This document shows, one piece after another, positions 1 through 7,595 of a DNA stretch of 64,000 bases. The first letter of the stretch is position 1. Every line of letters begins with the position of its first letter. Under the pieces are notes generated by a model. The model saw only the letters and a program-made list of their open reading frames with translations. It did no database searches and was not told where the DNA came from. The translations under genes were made by a program, and so were the position numbers. Where the stretch lies: positions 1-64,000 of the forward strand of contig JAIKWY010000142.1 in NCBI GenBank assembly GCA_024684395.1, written 5' to 3'. Origin of the DNA: Oscillospiraceae bacterium (GTDB lineage: Bacteria > Bacillota > Clostridia > Oscillospirales > Ruminococcaceae).

Positions 1-101
1 CCTACCTGTCCGCTGAGTATGCCTATCCTGCCGCCTAAGGCGGCACGAAACAGCTTTTCCGCCTGATTATTAACAAGCTAAAAGCAAAACGCACCCGCTG
101 T

Positions 102-187
102 TCACTCAGCAGGTGCATTTTCTGTTGCTTCTTCGATATGCCCATATTGTTCGATGAACTTCCCCAGCGCCGGGTAGCTGATGTCAA
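102..187 (-). pseudogene. C-terminal remnant of a duplicate of the neighbouring membrane protein gene
   Basis: Read on the minus strand, this stretch encodes the last 27 residues of the protein encoded at 297-1187 (DISYPALGKFIEQYG onward) and ends in the same stop. The residues are the same but many third codon positions differ (for example the codons for the GHIEEATE segment). The rest of the copy is missing: homology ends abruptly at a 22-bp GC-rich repeat (187-208). I read it as what is left of a diverged full-length duplicate, probably truncated by recombination at the repeat. No start codon or ribosome binding site is visible, so it is not expected to be expressed on its own. Confidence 0.75.
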
Positions 188-208
188 GCGGGGAGCCCCC
201 GCTGGCAG
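187..208. repeat. REP-like GC palindrome, copy 1
   Basis: AGCGGGGAGCCCCCGCTGGC followed by AG. The first 17 bases form an inverted repeat. The same 22 bases occur at 7094-7115 and, inverted, at 38009-38030, both directly at the ends of genes. Here it truncates the C-terminal remnant at 102-187. Confidence 0.8.
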
Positions 209-281
209 ACGCACGCTGAAGCATGTTCTGCCGAAAGCTCGCCTCATGCGTTGTGAGTCAGAAAATTGCCCATAAACCAAG

Positions 282-316
282 AAAACGCACCTGCCATCAT
301 TCAGCAGGTGCGTTTT
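282..316 (-). terminator. Intrinsic terminator overlapping a stop codon
   Basis: AAAACGCACCTGC and GCAGGTGCGTTTT form a perfect 13-bp stem around the stop codon (297-299) of the membrane protein gene, so the last codons of the gene are part of the terminator. The remnant upstream at 85-120 keeps a similar hairpin. Confidence 0.8.
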
Positions 317-1187
317 CTGTTGCTTCTTCGATATGACCGTATTGCTCAATAAACTTTCCCAGCGCCGGGTAGCTGATGTCAAAGGTCTTCTGCATCTTCT
401 CTATGGAATCCATCGTCTTGCGGACGCTGCGGATGCCGATGTAGATGTCCTTGTCGAGCGGTGCTTCGTCCCAGCCGATGTCCTTGGCAAAGTCCGTATC
501 GCTCAGATAGAACCGCATCGCCTCGGTCTCCTCATACTGCCCGAAATCGTCCTCTAAGTTATAGAGCGTGTGATCCGGCACGATGTACGTGTCTGCGCCC
601 TCATCCGAAATGACGATGCACGCCTCGGAGATCTGGAACTCCGCAAAGAGCTTGGTCTGGTCGCCGGTATAGCCGCTCTGCTCGGCAGTCTCGGCGGATG
701 CGGGGATGTAGTATACATCCACCACGACCTTGCCGTCGCCGTTCTCATCCTCGATATACTGCTCGAACACCTCGGAGATCTGCTCGTTGCAGGTGTAGTT
801 CAGCAGATCGTCATGCACGAGCAGCAGCACGATCATGTCCGGATGTACCGTCGTGACCGCTTGCCATACCAGAAAGCCCGTCACTGCCGCCATGAAGCCC
901 GCAATGCCCATCCACCACTTGTTGTGGTAGAAGAAATTGCCGATCTTCTGACCAAGCGTGTAGTGCTTCTCCTCTTCATGCTCCTCGTGGATGGTCTCGC
1001 TCTCCTCGATCACGCCCTGTTTCAGGCGGATCAGTTCGAGCCGTTCCTTCCGGAGCTGTTCCTCATAGGCTCGGCGCTCCTCCGCTTCCTTTTCACGGGC
1101 GAGCGCCTCCTGTTCCTCCCGGATCCGCTGCTGCTCGGCTTCGAGCTTGCGGGCGGTCTCCAGGACGGAATCTTCTTTTTTACTCAT
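297..1187 (-). CDS. Coiled-coil, single-span membrane protein of unknown function
   Basis: The 296-residue product starts with a strongly charged Glu/Lys/Arg coiled coil (about residues 1-65), followed by one membrane span near residues 88-108 (WWMGIAGFMAAVTGFLVWQA) and a roughly 180-residue domain presumably outside the membrane. No known catalytic motif is visible. The ATG at 1187 is chosen because GAGGAG lies just upstream. That ribosome binding site overlaps the stop codon of the GH5 cellulase gene, so the two are very likely cotranscribed and translationally linked. The start 24 bases further upstream has no such site. The 3' end was partly duplicated (102-187). The cellulase link suggests an envelope role, but this is inference. 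Confidence 0.75.
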   Translation of the reverse strand: MSKKEDSVLETARKLEAEQQRIREEQEALAREKEAEERRAYEEQLRKERLELIRLKQGVIEESETIHEEHEEEKHYTLGQKIGNFFYHNKWWMGIAGFMAAVTGFLVWQAVTTVHPDMIVLLLVHDDLLNYTCNEQISEVFEQYIEDENGDGKVVVDVYYIPASAETAEQSGYTGDQTKLFAEFQISEACIVISDEGADTYIVPDHTLYNLEDDFGQYEETEAMRFYLSDTDFAKDIGWDEAPLDKDIYIGIRSVRKTMDSIEKMQKTFDISYPALGKFIEQYGHIEEATENAPAE

Positions 1188-1197
1188 TGGCTGCTCC

Positions 1198-3318
1198 TCA
1201 GGATACCGCATTCATCACAGCATCAGCGATCTCGGGATAGAACCAGCTGCTGCTGCCACGGTTCAGCAGACCATAGCTCGACTTGGCACCGTTGTCCCAG
1301 ATGAAGCACGGGATGCCACGCTCGGCTGCTGCCTTGATGTAATACGCATAATAGGCTGCCCGGACAGGCGTATTGCCCTTGTCCTCGGCGCCAAATTCGG
1401 TGATGATGACCGGAACGCCCTTGTCGATGAACAATCTCTTGAGCTTGTCAAACTCGCCGTTCAGCTCGTCCTTGCCAGCCTGGTCGAAGCTGCGGACTTC
1501 CGGGTATTCCTTGGTCGTCAGCTTCCACGGCGCATAGTTGTGGATGGAGACGATGATATTGTCATCATCCGGCAGCTCCAGTCCGCTGATGGCTGCATCC
1601 GTGATGGAAGCGGCGTGTGTCGTGACAATGAGCGTGCGCTGGGCATTGTTGCCGCCGGACGCTCTCACGGTGCTGACGAAGCGCTCCTGCATATGGTTGA
1701 TGACCTTCCGCTCCTCGCTGGTACCGCCCATCCATTCGGAGGAGGTACCGTGGATCCGGGGCTCGTTCAAGCCCTCGAAGAGGAGCTTGCTGTCATAGTC
1801 CTTGAAGCGGTCGGCGATCTGCTCCCAGGCACGGACGAACCGCTCCGTGACCACGCTCTCCTCGGCGGAGGAGGGATGCATCCAGAGCGCATCCTCATGA
1901 TGTGTGTTCAGGATGATATACATATCATTGGCAGCGGCGTAATCCACGACCTCCTGCACACGATCCATCCAGGCACTGTCGATGGTGCCGGAGGCATCCA
2001 TGTGATTGCCCCAGGTCACAGGGATCCGGACAGCATTGAACCCCTTCGCCCTGACAGCGTCGATGGTCGCCTTGGTCGTCTTGACATTGCCCCAGTAGGT
2101 CTCAAGCGTCTCCGGCTTCACTGCGTCCTTGTCATCGTAGCAGTCAAGCGTGTTGCCGAGGTTCCAGCCGACACGGATGTCTGCGGCGATCTGTGCTGCC
2201 TGTGTACTGTTGCTGCTGATCACGGGGGTGTCCTCCTTGCTTGTACTTTCGCTGCTCTCAGCCGGAGCGGGTGCAGCCCCCGGCGTGTTGCCGGTGCTGT
2301 ATTTCACGGTGATGGAGTCAAGGGTGAGGCTGTTCTGTTCGCTCCACCAGCAGCCGATGCCGAGGTCGGTGATGCCGGTATGTCTGGCGTTCTCCGGCAG
2401 GATCCACGTCAGTGACAGATCCGACGCATCCGTCAGGATGGCGATGTTATCGCTCGTGTACGGCTCGCCGCCGCCCTCTGCGGTGAAGCCGCCGACGAAT
2501 TTTTTGATGATGCCGCCGGAGCTGCTGAGGTGATAGGTCACAGCCTGCGGGATGCCGTCCTCATCAAACAGCCGTCCGACAGGCACTTTGGCATATTTGG
2601 CTTCGTCATCTGCATAATATAGATCCTGTCCGACGGGGATCTCCGTGGTATTGTCCACCGGGAGCTCTGCGGAGCGGGTGTAGTTGCAGATGATCTCGCT
2701 CAGATGGACCGTGGAGACATCGCCCCACCAGTAGCCGATCTGTACCTCGCCGTCCGGGTCGATGTAAGGCTTGATGTCCCCCGGCACGTTCCAGCGTATC
2801 TCCGCAAAGCCGCCCTGTGTCGATGCTTCAAAGTTCGGGGATTCGTACCAGCCGTCCGAAGAGGAGGGACAGCCATCGGTCACGGAGATGCCGCAGCCGC
2901 CCTGGTAGGTGCCGATGTTGCCGTCTGCATAGAACACGAAGACGAACGAATCGATCTTGTCGCCCGCCTGGATGAAATTGCTCAGCGATACCTTGCAGAC
3001 CTTGTCATCGCCGTTGGAGCTGTCCTTGTTCAGATAGGCGTCTGTCTCCAGCTGCGCACCGAGTGATGTGGTGACAGTCTCGACCGGGCTGACATGGACA
3101 GTGGGTGCTTCGGTCTCCGGCTCCGTTGTCGGTTCGGTATCCGGCACGGCATCCACGGCGCTGTCCGTTTCGGATGTTTCTGTTGCTGCATCGCTCTGAT
3201 CGGCATACGAGGGGCCGAGTACCGTTTCCGCAATGTCGCACCCGGTCAGCATCGTGCAGCCGAGTGCAGCCGTACATACCGCTGCTGCGATGCGGGCAAG
3301 CATGGTTTTTCTGCTCAT
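1198..3318 (-). CDS. Secreted lipoprotein cellulase, GH5 family, with two N-terminal binding-type modules
   Basis: The 706-residue protein has a signal peptide with lipobox LTGC (Cys27) and a Thr/Glu/Ser-rich linker to about residue 75. Two beta-sandwich-like modules follow (about 80-215 and 225-345), each with a conserved GYWWG or GCWW signature resembling Ruminococcus carbohydrate-binding modules of the CBM79/CBM80 type. A GH5 catalytic domain covers about 375-700: GWNLGNTLDC, acid/base Glu519 in LNEP, and nucleophile Glu641 in ITEFGAE. It should cleave beta-1,4-glucan or a related plant glucan at the cell surface. There is no dockerin, so it is anchored by lipid rather than in a cellulosome. 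The CBM family numbers are from memory of motif style and are tentative; GH5 is secure. Confidence 0.92.
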   Translation of the reverse strand: MSRKTMLARIAAAVCTAALGCTMLTGCDIAETVLGPSYADQSDAATETSETDSAVDAVPDTEPTTEPETEAPTVHVSPVETVTTSLGAQLETDAYLNKDSSNGDDKVCKVSLSNFIQAGDKIDSFVFVFYADGNIGTYQGGCGISVTDGCPSSSDGWYESPNFEASTQGGFAEIRWNVPGDIKPYIDPDGEVQIGYWWGDVSTVHLSEIICNYTRSAELPVDNTTEIPVGQDLYYADDEAKYAKVPVGRLFDEDGIPQAVTYHLSSSGGIIKKFVGGFTAEGGGEPYTSDNIAILTDASDLSLTWILPENARHTGITDLGIGCWWSEQNSLTLDSITVKYSTGNTPGAAPAPAESSESTSKEDTPVISSNSTQAAQIAADIRVGWNLGNTLDCYDDKDAVKPETLETYWGNVKTTKATIDAVRAKGFNAVRIPVTWGNHMDASGTIDSAWMDRVQEVVDYAAANDMYIILNTHHEDALWMHPSSAEESVVTERFVRAWEQIADRFKDYDSKLLFEGLNEPRIHGTSSEWMGGTSEERKVINHMQERFVSTVRASGGNNAQRTLIVTTHAASITDAAISGLELPDDDNIIVSIHNYAPWKLTTKEYPEVRSFDQAGKDELNGEFDKLKRLFIDKGVPVIITEFGAEDKGNTPVRAAYYAYYIKAAAERGIPCFIWDNGAKSSYGLLNRGSSSWFYPEIADAVMNAVS

Positions 3319-3760
3319 ATTTCTTCCTCCTGCTCTGGTTTGGTCAAGAGTGCTTTATCGTTCCTGCTGCATCAAAGGGCGCAGCGGGCGCATGTCCCGG
3401 ATGCCCTTTTATTACATTATTTATAGGATCTCCATTCAATTATAACACTGCTGTGCCCTGAGAATATGGCTAATTTATGAACTGTCCGAAAAATCGGAGT
3501 TTTCACCAGTTTTTCGGGAGAATATGGCTGCGCTATGGGCATTTTGCAGCAGTCCGGAGCGCCTTTGTGTATACTTCAAATTGCATAAAAATCGACCTCT
3601 CAATTTGTCCAAAATGCAGAAATTCACGTCTGCGGTTATTTTTTTCAAAAAACAGGGTGATTTTATGTGGATTCTATGTTATAATAGACAATAGATATTT
3701 CTGCATCGGATCGCATCTGACCGGTGCAGTGTTGATTCTTTATCAGGAGGACAGAGCGCA
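3319..3760. promoter_or_regulatory. Divergent intergenic region between cellulase and kinase-like gene
   Basis: This 442-base region is AT-rich compared with its flanks. On the minus strand a TATAAT (3439-3444) is the likely -10 of the cellulase operon, without a clear -35 box. On the plus strand TATAAT at 3680-3685 with a weak -35 (GTGATT, 17-base spacer) probably drives the kinase-like gene, whose ribosome binding site AGGAGG lies at about 3745. I see no convincing open frame or repeat here. Confidence 0.5.
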
Positions 3761-4387
3761 ATGAAACATCCCATTATTACGATCGAGCGAGAATACGGCA
3801 GCGGCGGCAGCGTCATCGGCAAGATGGTCGCCGAGCAGCTGGGCATTCCCTTTTATAACCACGAGATCCTTGAGCTTGCCTCCGAACGTCTCGGAGAGCC
3901 GATCTCCAAGCTGGAAGGCGCCGAGGAGTCCTCGCCCAAGAGCTTCCTCTATGCGCTGCTGATGAATTCCAACCCGTCACGCACGATGGAGGACAACATC
4001 CCCGTTTCCGATAAACTGTATATCACCGAGACCCAGATCATCAAGGAGCTTGCTGAACAGGGGAGCTGCGTGATCGTGGGCCGCTGTGCCAACTGGATCC
4101 TGCGGGACAACCCGTTCAAGTTCAGCGCCTTCATCTACGCAAGGCGTGAGTTCCGTCTGCGCTATGCACAGGAGAACTACGGCATCTCTGCCAAGGAGAT
4201 CGACACGATGCTGTCCCGGATCGACAGCAGACGTGAGAAGTTCTACAACATCAACACCGGCGGCAACTGGCATGATAAGGGTAACTATGCCCTCTGCCTG
4301 AACAGCGGACAGCTCGGCATTGACGGCACGACACAGATACTTGTAAGCGCTGTGGAGCACTTCCCTGAGCCGAAAACAGCAGAATGA
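3761..4387 (+). CDS. Cytidylate kinase-like family protein
   Basis: The 208-residue protein begins MKHPIITIEREYGSGGSVIG, the P-loop variant (REYGSGG) typical of the cytidylate-kinase-like family. That family is distinct from canonical Cmk, which also carries a CMP-binding insert. The middle contains a conserved VIVGRCANWIL strand-helix and an RRE/RYAQ helix as in nucleoside monophosphate kinase lids. The substrate is unknown for most members, so CMP kinase activity should not be assumed. The start follows AGGAGGACAGAGCGCA. It stands alone, with a strong terminator between it and the convergent pdaA gene. Confidence 0.88.
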   Translation: MKHPIITIEREYGSGGSVIGKMVAEQLGIPFYNHEILELASERLGEPISKLEGAEESSPKSFLYALLMNSNPSRTMEDNIPVSDKLYITETQIIKELAEQGSCVIVGRCANWILRDNPFKFSAFIYARREFRLRYAQENYGISAKEIDTMLSRIDSRREKFYNINTGGNWHDKGNYALCLNSGQLGIDGTTQILVSAVEHFPEPKTAE

Positions 4388-4391
4388 AGCA

Positions 4392-4421
4392 AGCACCTGT
4401 TCCGTTCCCGGAACAGGTGCT
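4392..4421. terminator. Bidirectional-looking terminator between convergent genes
   Basis: AGCACCTGTTCC and GGAACAGGTGCT form a perfect 12-bp stem with a 6-base loop, a few bases after the kinase-like stop codon. The convergent gene pdaA ends at 4442, so the hairpin may serve both. The T-run is short. Confidence 0.7.
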
Positions 4422-4441
4422 GTTATCTTCTGAAAGAGGGG

Positions 4442-5167
4442 TCATACCGTATACCCTTTGTCCCGCAGTGCGTCGATGAGATCCCCGAGGATCTGTGCAT
4501 TGGTGGAGGATACTGAGTGGAGCAGCAAGATCTCGCCCCCGTGCGCCTGCCCGACGAGCTTTTCGAGGGCGGCATCCGGATCGGGCTGGTCATCCGTGAG
4601 CCAGTCCACATGCGCACCGCTCCAGAAGACTGTCCGGTAGCCGAGCTCCTGCAAGGTCTGTAACGCCTCCTCGGAATATTCCCCGCACGGACACCGGAAA
4701 TACTGCATCTTGTAGCTGTATTTCTCGATCACATACTCATGCAGGGATGAGACTTCCTCTACTGCCTCGTCATGGCTGAGACACGGCAGCGAGGCATGCG
4801 TCATGCCGTGGTTGCCGAGCATATGCCCCTCGTCGATCATGCGGCGCACGAGTTCAGGCTCCTTCTTCGCATAATCGCCGGTCAGGAAGAAGATGGCGGT
4901 GGCATGCTTTTCCGCGAGTGTGTCAAGGATGTCGTCCGTGTAGCCGTTTTCATAGCCCTGGTCGAAGGTCAGGATGATGCGGCGTTTGTCCGGCGTGGTG
5001 GCGTAGGCACCATACTGCCGGTACTGCGCATCGAAATCGAGTGCGCCGAGCGGCACATTGGCAGCATCGGTCTGTGTGCCCTGCCCGTAGCCGATGGCGT
5101 GTCCTGCGTGGACAGGCAGCGCCGTCAGCATACTGAGCCCGAGCAGGATGCAAAGTAATTTTCTCAT
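4442..5167 (-). CDS. pdaA: PdaA-type polysaccharide (muramic acid) de-N-acetylase
   Basis: The 241-residue protein has a signal peptide (cleavage probably after PVHA, about residue 21) and a NodB deacetylase domain. It carries the variant found in Bacillus subtilis PdaA: ILTFDQGYENGYT, GNHGMTHASL (metal-binding His pair), FRCPCGEYSEE, TVFWSGAHVDW and LLLHSV. PdaA removes the acetyl group from muramic acid so that muramic delta-lactam can form in spore cortex, which fits the other sporulation genes here. The Cys of RCPCG replaces the Pro of the usual RPPRG. Its role in this organism is inferred by homology. Confidence 0.88.
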   Translation of the reverse strand: MRKLLCILLGLSMLTALPVHAGHAIGYGQGTQTDAANVPLGALDFDAQYRQYGAYATTPDKRRIILTFDQGYENGYTDDILDTLAEKHATAIFFLTGDYAKKEPELVRRMIDEGHMLGNHGMTHASLPCLSHDEAVEEVSSLHEYVIEKYSYKMQYFRCPCGEYSEEALQTLQELGYRTVFWSGAHVDWLTDDQPDPDAALEKLVGQAHGGEILLLHSVSSTNAQILGDLIDALRDKGYTV

Positions 5168-5490
5168 GCAGATACCTCTTTTCTGCGGTAGATGACCGCA
5201 GTAACAGTATGTGCAGAATATGTCTGAATATGATATGTTTTTCCGGCAGTCATTTGTCGATATTGACTCGGAAAAAAGCGCCCACTCCGCCGTCGTTCGG
5301 CGGCACCCGCCTTACTGGCGGCGTGTCCCTTCTGTCCTGCGGACATCTCCCCACCCGTGGGGAGTCACCCCCGTTGGGGGAGGGAGTTCGGGGGCTGGCG
5401 CCCACTCAGACCCGCCGTGGGGTCATCACCCCACACCCCATCAACGCTAAGATCATCCAACAATTATGATATGGAAGGAAGGAATAGGTC
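5168..5490. repeat. GC-rich structured repeat region between pdaA and the mutY fusion (family A, inverted)
   Basis: The 323-base gap has an AT-rich portion next to pdaA (5168-5265) and then a series of GC-rich hairpins (5270-5440). The segment CGCCCACTCCGCCGTCGTTC and on is the inverted form of a unit seen at 23146-23172. No open frame with a ribosome binding site is visible. The next gene has its own site, GGAAGGAATAGGTC. Confidence 0.6.
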
Positions 5491-7095
5491 ATGCCGGCGG
5501 AGCTGTATGCAGAAATTGAACGATATATCCCCGCCACGGCACAGGAAGCCGCCGACCGTGAGACCTTGCTCGGACTGATCGGGCAGTATGGTCTGCACAT
5601 CCTTGACCGGGACTGCGAGGCAGGGCATATCACCTGTTCGGGCTTCATCCTCTCGCCCGATATGCAGCAGACGCTGATGGCATATCACCTCGTCTATCAG
5701 TCTGTCGGCTGGACGGGCGGTCATGCGGACGGGGATCCCGATCTCCTCGGCGTGGCGATCCGGGAGGCGAAGGAGGAGACCTCGGTCACGAAGATCTACC
5801 CGCTCACCCGGCGCATCCTGTCGATTGATGCTTTGCCCGTTCCGGCGCATGAGAAGCACGGAAAACCCGTGGCAGAGCATATGCATTACAACATCACCTA
5901 TGGTCTGATCGCTCCCGTGGATCAGCCGGTCAAGGATAAACCGGACGAGAACCGCAGCGTCCGCTGGCTTGCGACCAACGAGATCGCAGGCTGCTGCACC
6001 GAGCCGCACATGCTCCCGGTCTATGACAAGATCATTGAGCGGATGCGCCGCCTTGCCGCCGAAAAGACTGCGCTCCCGGCGCAGATGCTCTCGCCCTTGC
6101 TCGAATGGTACCCGGCGCATCACAGAGCGCTCCCGTGGCGGGAGACGGCGGATCCCTACCGGGTGTGGGTCTCGGAGATCATGCTCCAGCAGACCCGTGT
6201 GGAGGCTGTCAAGGGCTATTATGCGAGGTTCCTGGAAGCCCTGCCGGATGTGCAGGCGCTGGCAGAATGCCCGGAGGAGCGCTTGCTCAAGCTCTGGGAG
6301 GGGCTCGGCTATTACAACCGGGTGCGCAACATGCAGAAGGCGGCACGCATCGTCACGGAGCAGTACGGCGGTACTTTTCCGCAAAATTATGCGGAGATCC
6401 GGGCGCTCCCCGGCATCGGGGACTACACCGCCGGTGCGGTATGTTCGCTCTGCTTCGGACTGCCTACACCCGCGGTGGACGGCAATGTCCTGCGGGTGCT
6501 GGCAAGATTGCAGGAGGACTTCCGGAACGTCCTTGACCCGAAGGTCAAGGCGGAAATGACGGCGCAGCTTGCGGAAGTCTATCCGCTGGCGGACTGCGCC
6601 ATGCTGACACAGGCGCTCATGGAGATCGGTGCAACGGTCTGCGTTCCGAACGGCGCCCTGGACTGTGCAGCCTGTCCGCTGCAAGATCTGTGCATGGCGA
6701 ATGCCGCCCATAGCGAGCGCCTGCTCCCGGTGCGGGAGAAAAAAACCGCCCGCCGCACGGAGCAGCGAACGGTATTTGTCATGGAATGTGAGGGCAAGAT
6801 CGCCATCCGGAAACGCCCATCGAAGGGGCTTCTGGCATCGCTCTGGGAGCTGCCGAATGTGGAGGGCATCCTGACCCCGGAGGAAGCCATCGCCCGATGC
6901 AGCGAGTGGCATACCCGACCGCAGGCGCTCGAAAAGACCGTGGAGCGCCGGCATATCTTCACGCATATCACATGGGAGATGACGGGCGTGTTCCTGCGCT
7001 GCGCCGCCATGCCGGAGGGCTTTGTCTGGGCAGATGCGGCGGAGCTTGCGGAGACGTATTCGCTCCCGACAGCGTTTAGGTGCGTGCTGGAATAG
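5491..7095 (+). CDS. mutY: Nudix hydrolase-MutY adenine DNA glycosylase fusion
   Basis: The 534-residue protein joins two enzymes. Residues 1 to about 175 are a Nudix domain with GGHADGDPDLL and REAKEET; the Glu that normally precedes the RE motif by seven residues is Pro, and the last Gly is Ser-shifted, so the box is imperfect. Residues about 190-400 are a MutY HhH-GPD domain: Glu229 in SEIMLQQTRVEAV, LPGIGDYTAGAV, Asp330 in VDGNV, and a 4Fe-4S ligand set CVPNGALDCAACPLQDLC. Residues about 420-534 form the MutY C-terminal, Nudix-like 8-oxoG recognition domain. It should excise A opposite 8-oxoG. The fused N-terminal domain might hydrolyse a damaged nucleotide, but this is inference. ATG follows GGAAGGAA. 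Confidence 0.88.
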   Translation: MPAELYAEIERYIPATAQEAADRETLLGLIGQYGLHILDRDCEAGHITCSGFILSPDMQQTLMAYHLVYQSVGWTGGHADGDPDLLGVAIREAKEETSVTKIYPLTRRILSIDALPVPAHEKHGKPVAEHMHYNITYGLIAPVDQPVKDKPDENRSVRWLATNEIAGCCTEPHMLPVYDKIIERMRRLAAEKTALPAQMLSPLLEWYPAHHRALPWRETADPYRVWVSEIMLQQTRVEAVKGYYARFLEALPDVQALAECPEERLLKLWEGLGYYNRVRNMQKAARIVTEQYGGTFPQNYAEIRALPGIGDYTAGAVCSLCFGLPTPAVDGNVLRVLARLQEDFRNVLDPKVKAEMTAQLAEVYPLADCAMLTQALMEIGATVCVPNGALDCAACPLQDLCMANAAHSERLLPVREKKTARRTEQRTVFVMECEGKIAIRKRPSKGLLASLWELPNVEGILTPEEAIARCSEWHTRPQALEKTVERRHIFTHITWEMTGVFLRCAAMPEGFVWADAAELAETYSLPTAFRCVLE

Positions 7096-7115
7096 CGGGG
7101 AGCCCCCGCTGGCAG
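7094..7115. repeat. REP-like GC palindrome, copy 2
   Basis: This is the same 22 bases as 187-208, starting inside the TAG stop codon of the mutY fusion (7093-7095). It could act as a transcript-end hairpin. It is followed immediately by repeat B (7121-7216). Confidence 0.8.
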
Positions 7116-7120
7116 GATAC

Positions 7121-7216
7121 ACAGGGCTTGATTCTGGTGTTCGTACAAGCCCGATGCTTCGCAAAGGGCTTGTGCTGATGCGGTTCAGTGTCCGCTGCAC
7201 AAGGCGGCTTTAGGCA
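7121..7216. repeat. Dispersed repeat B, copy 1
   Basis: About 95 bases closely matching 13200-13296, including CGTACAAGCCC, ATGCTTCGCAAAGGGC and GCACAAGGCGGCTT. Internal complementarity (GGGCTTG with CAAGCCC, CTTGTGC with GCACAAG) predicts a folded transcript. It has no coding sense. Confidence 0.75.
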
Positions 7217-7262
7217 TCACATGCAAGAAAGCATGACCACACAAGATACAGGAGGCGGAAAC

Positions 7263-7595
7263 ATGGATACACTGCTGCTGATGATCGGCATTTTTGTCGG
7301 GATCGTTTTTGGACTGTTCGGACTGGTGCGCATCATTCTGAATAAGCTTCATCATACTGTTTCGCCTTATCTGCTGTTTGGCGGCGTTGTGATCGTATGC
7401 GCCCTGCCGGTCGTGGGCATTGCCATGTATGACATCCTGACACCGGGCGGCGACCTGAACGGGATGTTGGGGCAGTTGTTACTGATGATATTTGTTCCGA
7501 CCGTGGTCGTCTTACTGATCGGGGATGGCATTTTCTGGGCAAAACATAGGAAGAACAGCAAGGAGCAGGATCAGTCGATCCCGAACATCCGCTGA
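7263..7595 (+). CDS. Small three-span membrane protein, unknown
   Basis: The 110-residue protein has three hydrophobic stretches (about residues 3-25, 36-56 and 69-92) and a charged C-terminal tail (AKHRKNSKEQ). ATG at 7263 is preceded by ACAGGAGGCGGAAAC; an upstream in-frame start would lie within repeat B and has no ribosome binding site. The last 25 bases overlap the end of the convergent glycosyltransferase gene. I do not recognise the family. Confidence 0.65.
   Translation: MDTLLLMIGIFVGIVFGLFGLVRIILNKLHHTVSPYLLFGGVVIVCALPVVGIAMYDILTPGGDLNGMLGQLLLMIFVPTVVVLLIGDGIFWAKHRKNSKEQDQSIPNIR

Noticed and set aside
3477-3760. A 95-codon open frame upstream of the cytidylate kinase-like gene
   Set aside because: It covers the promoter region, lacks a ribosome binding site and has a Phe/Ile/Cys-rich composition unlike nearby genes.
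5168-5230. Sigma G-type promoter for pdaA
   Set aside because: CATACTG-like -10 sequences occur on the minus strand but without a matching -35 at proper distance.
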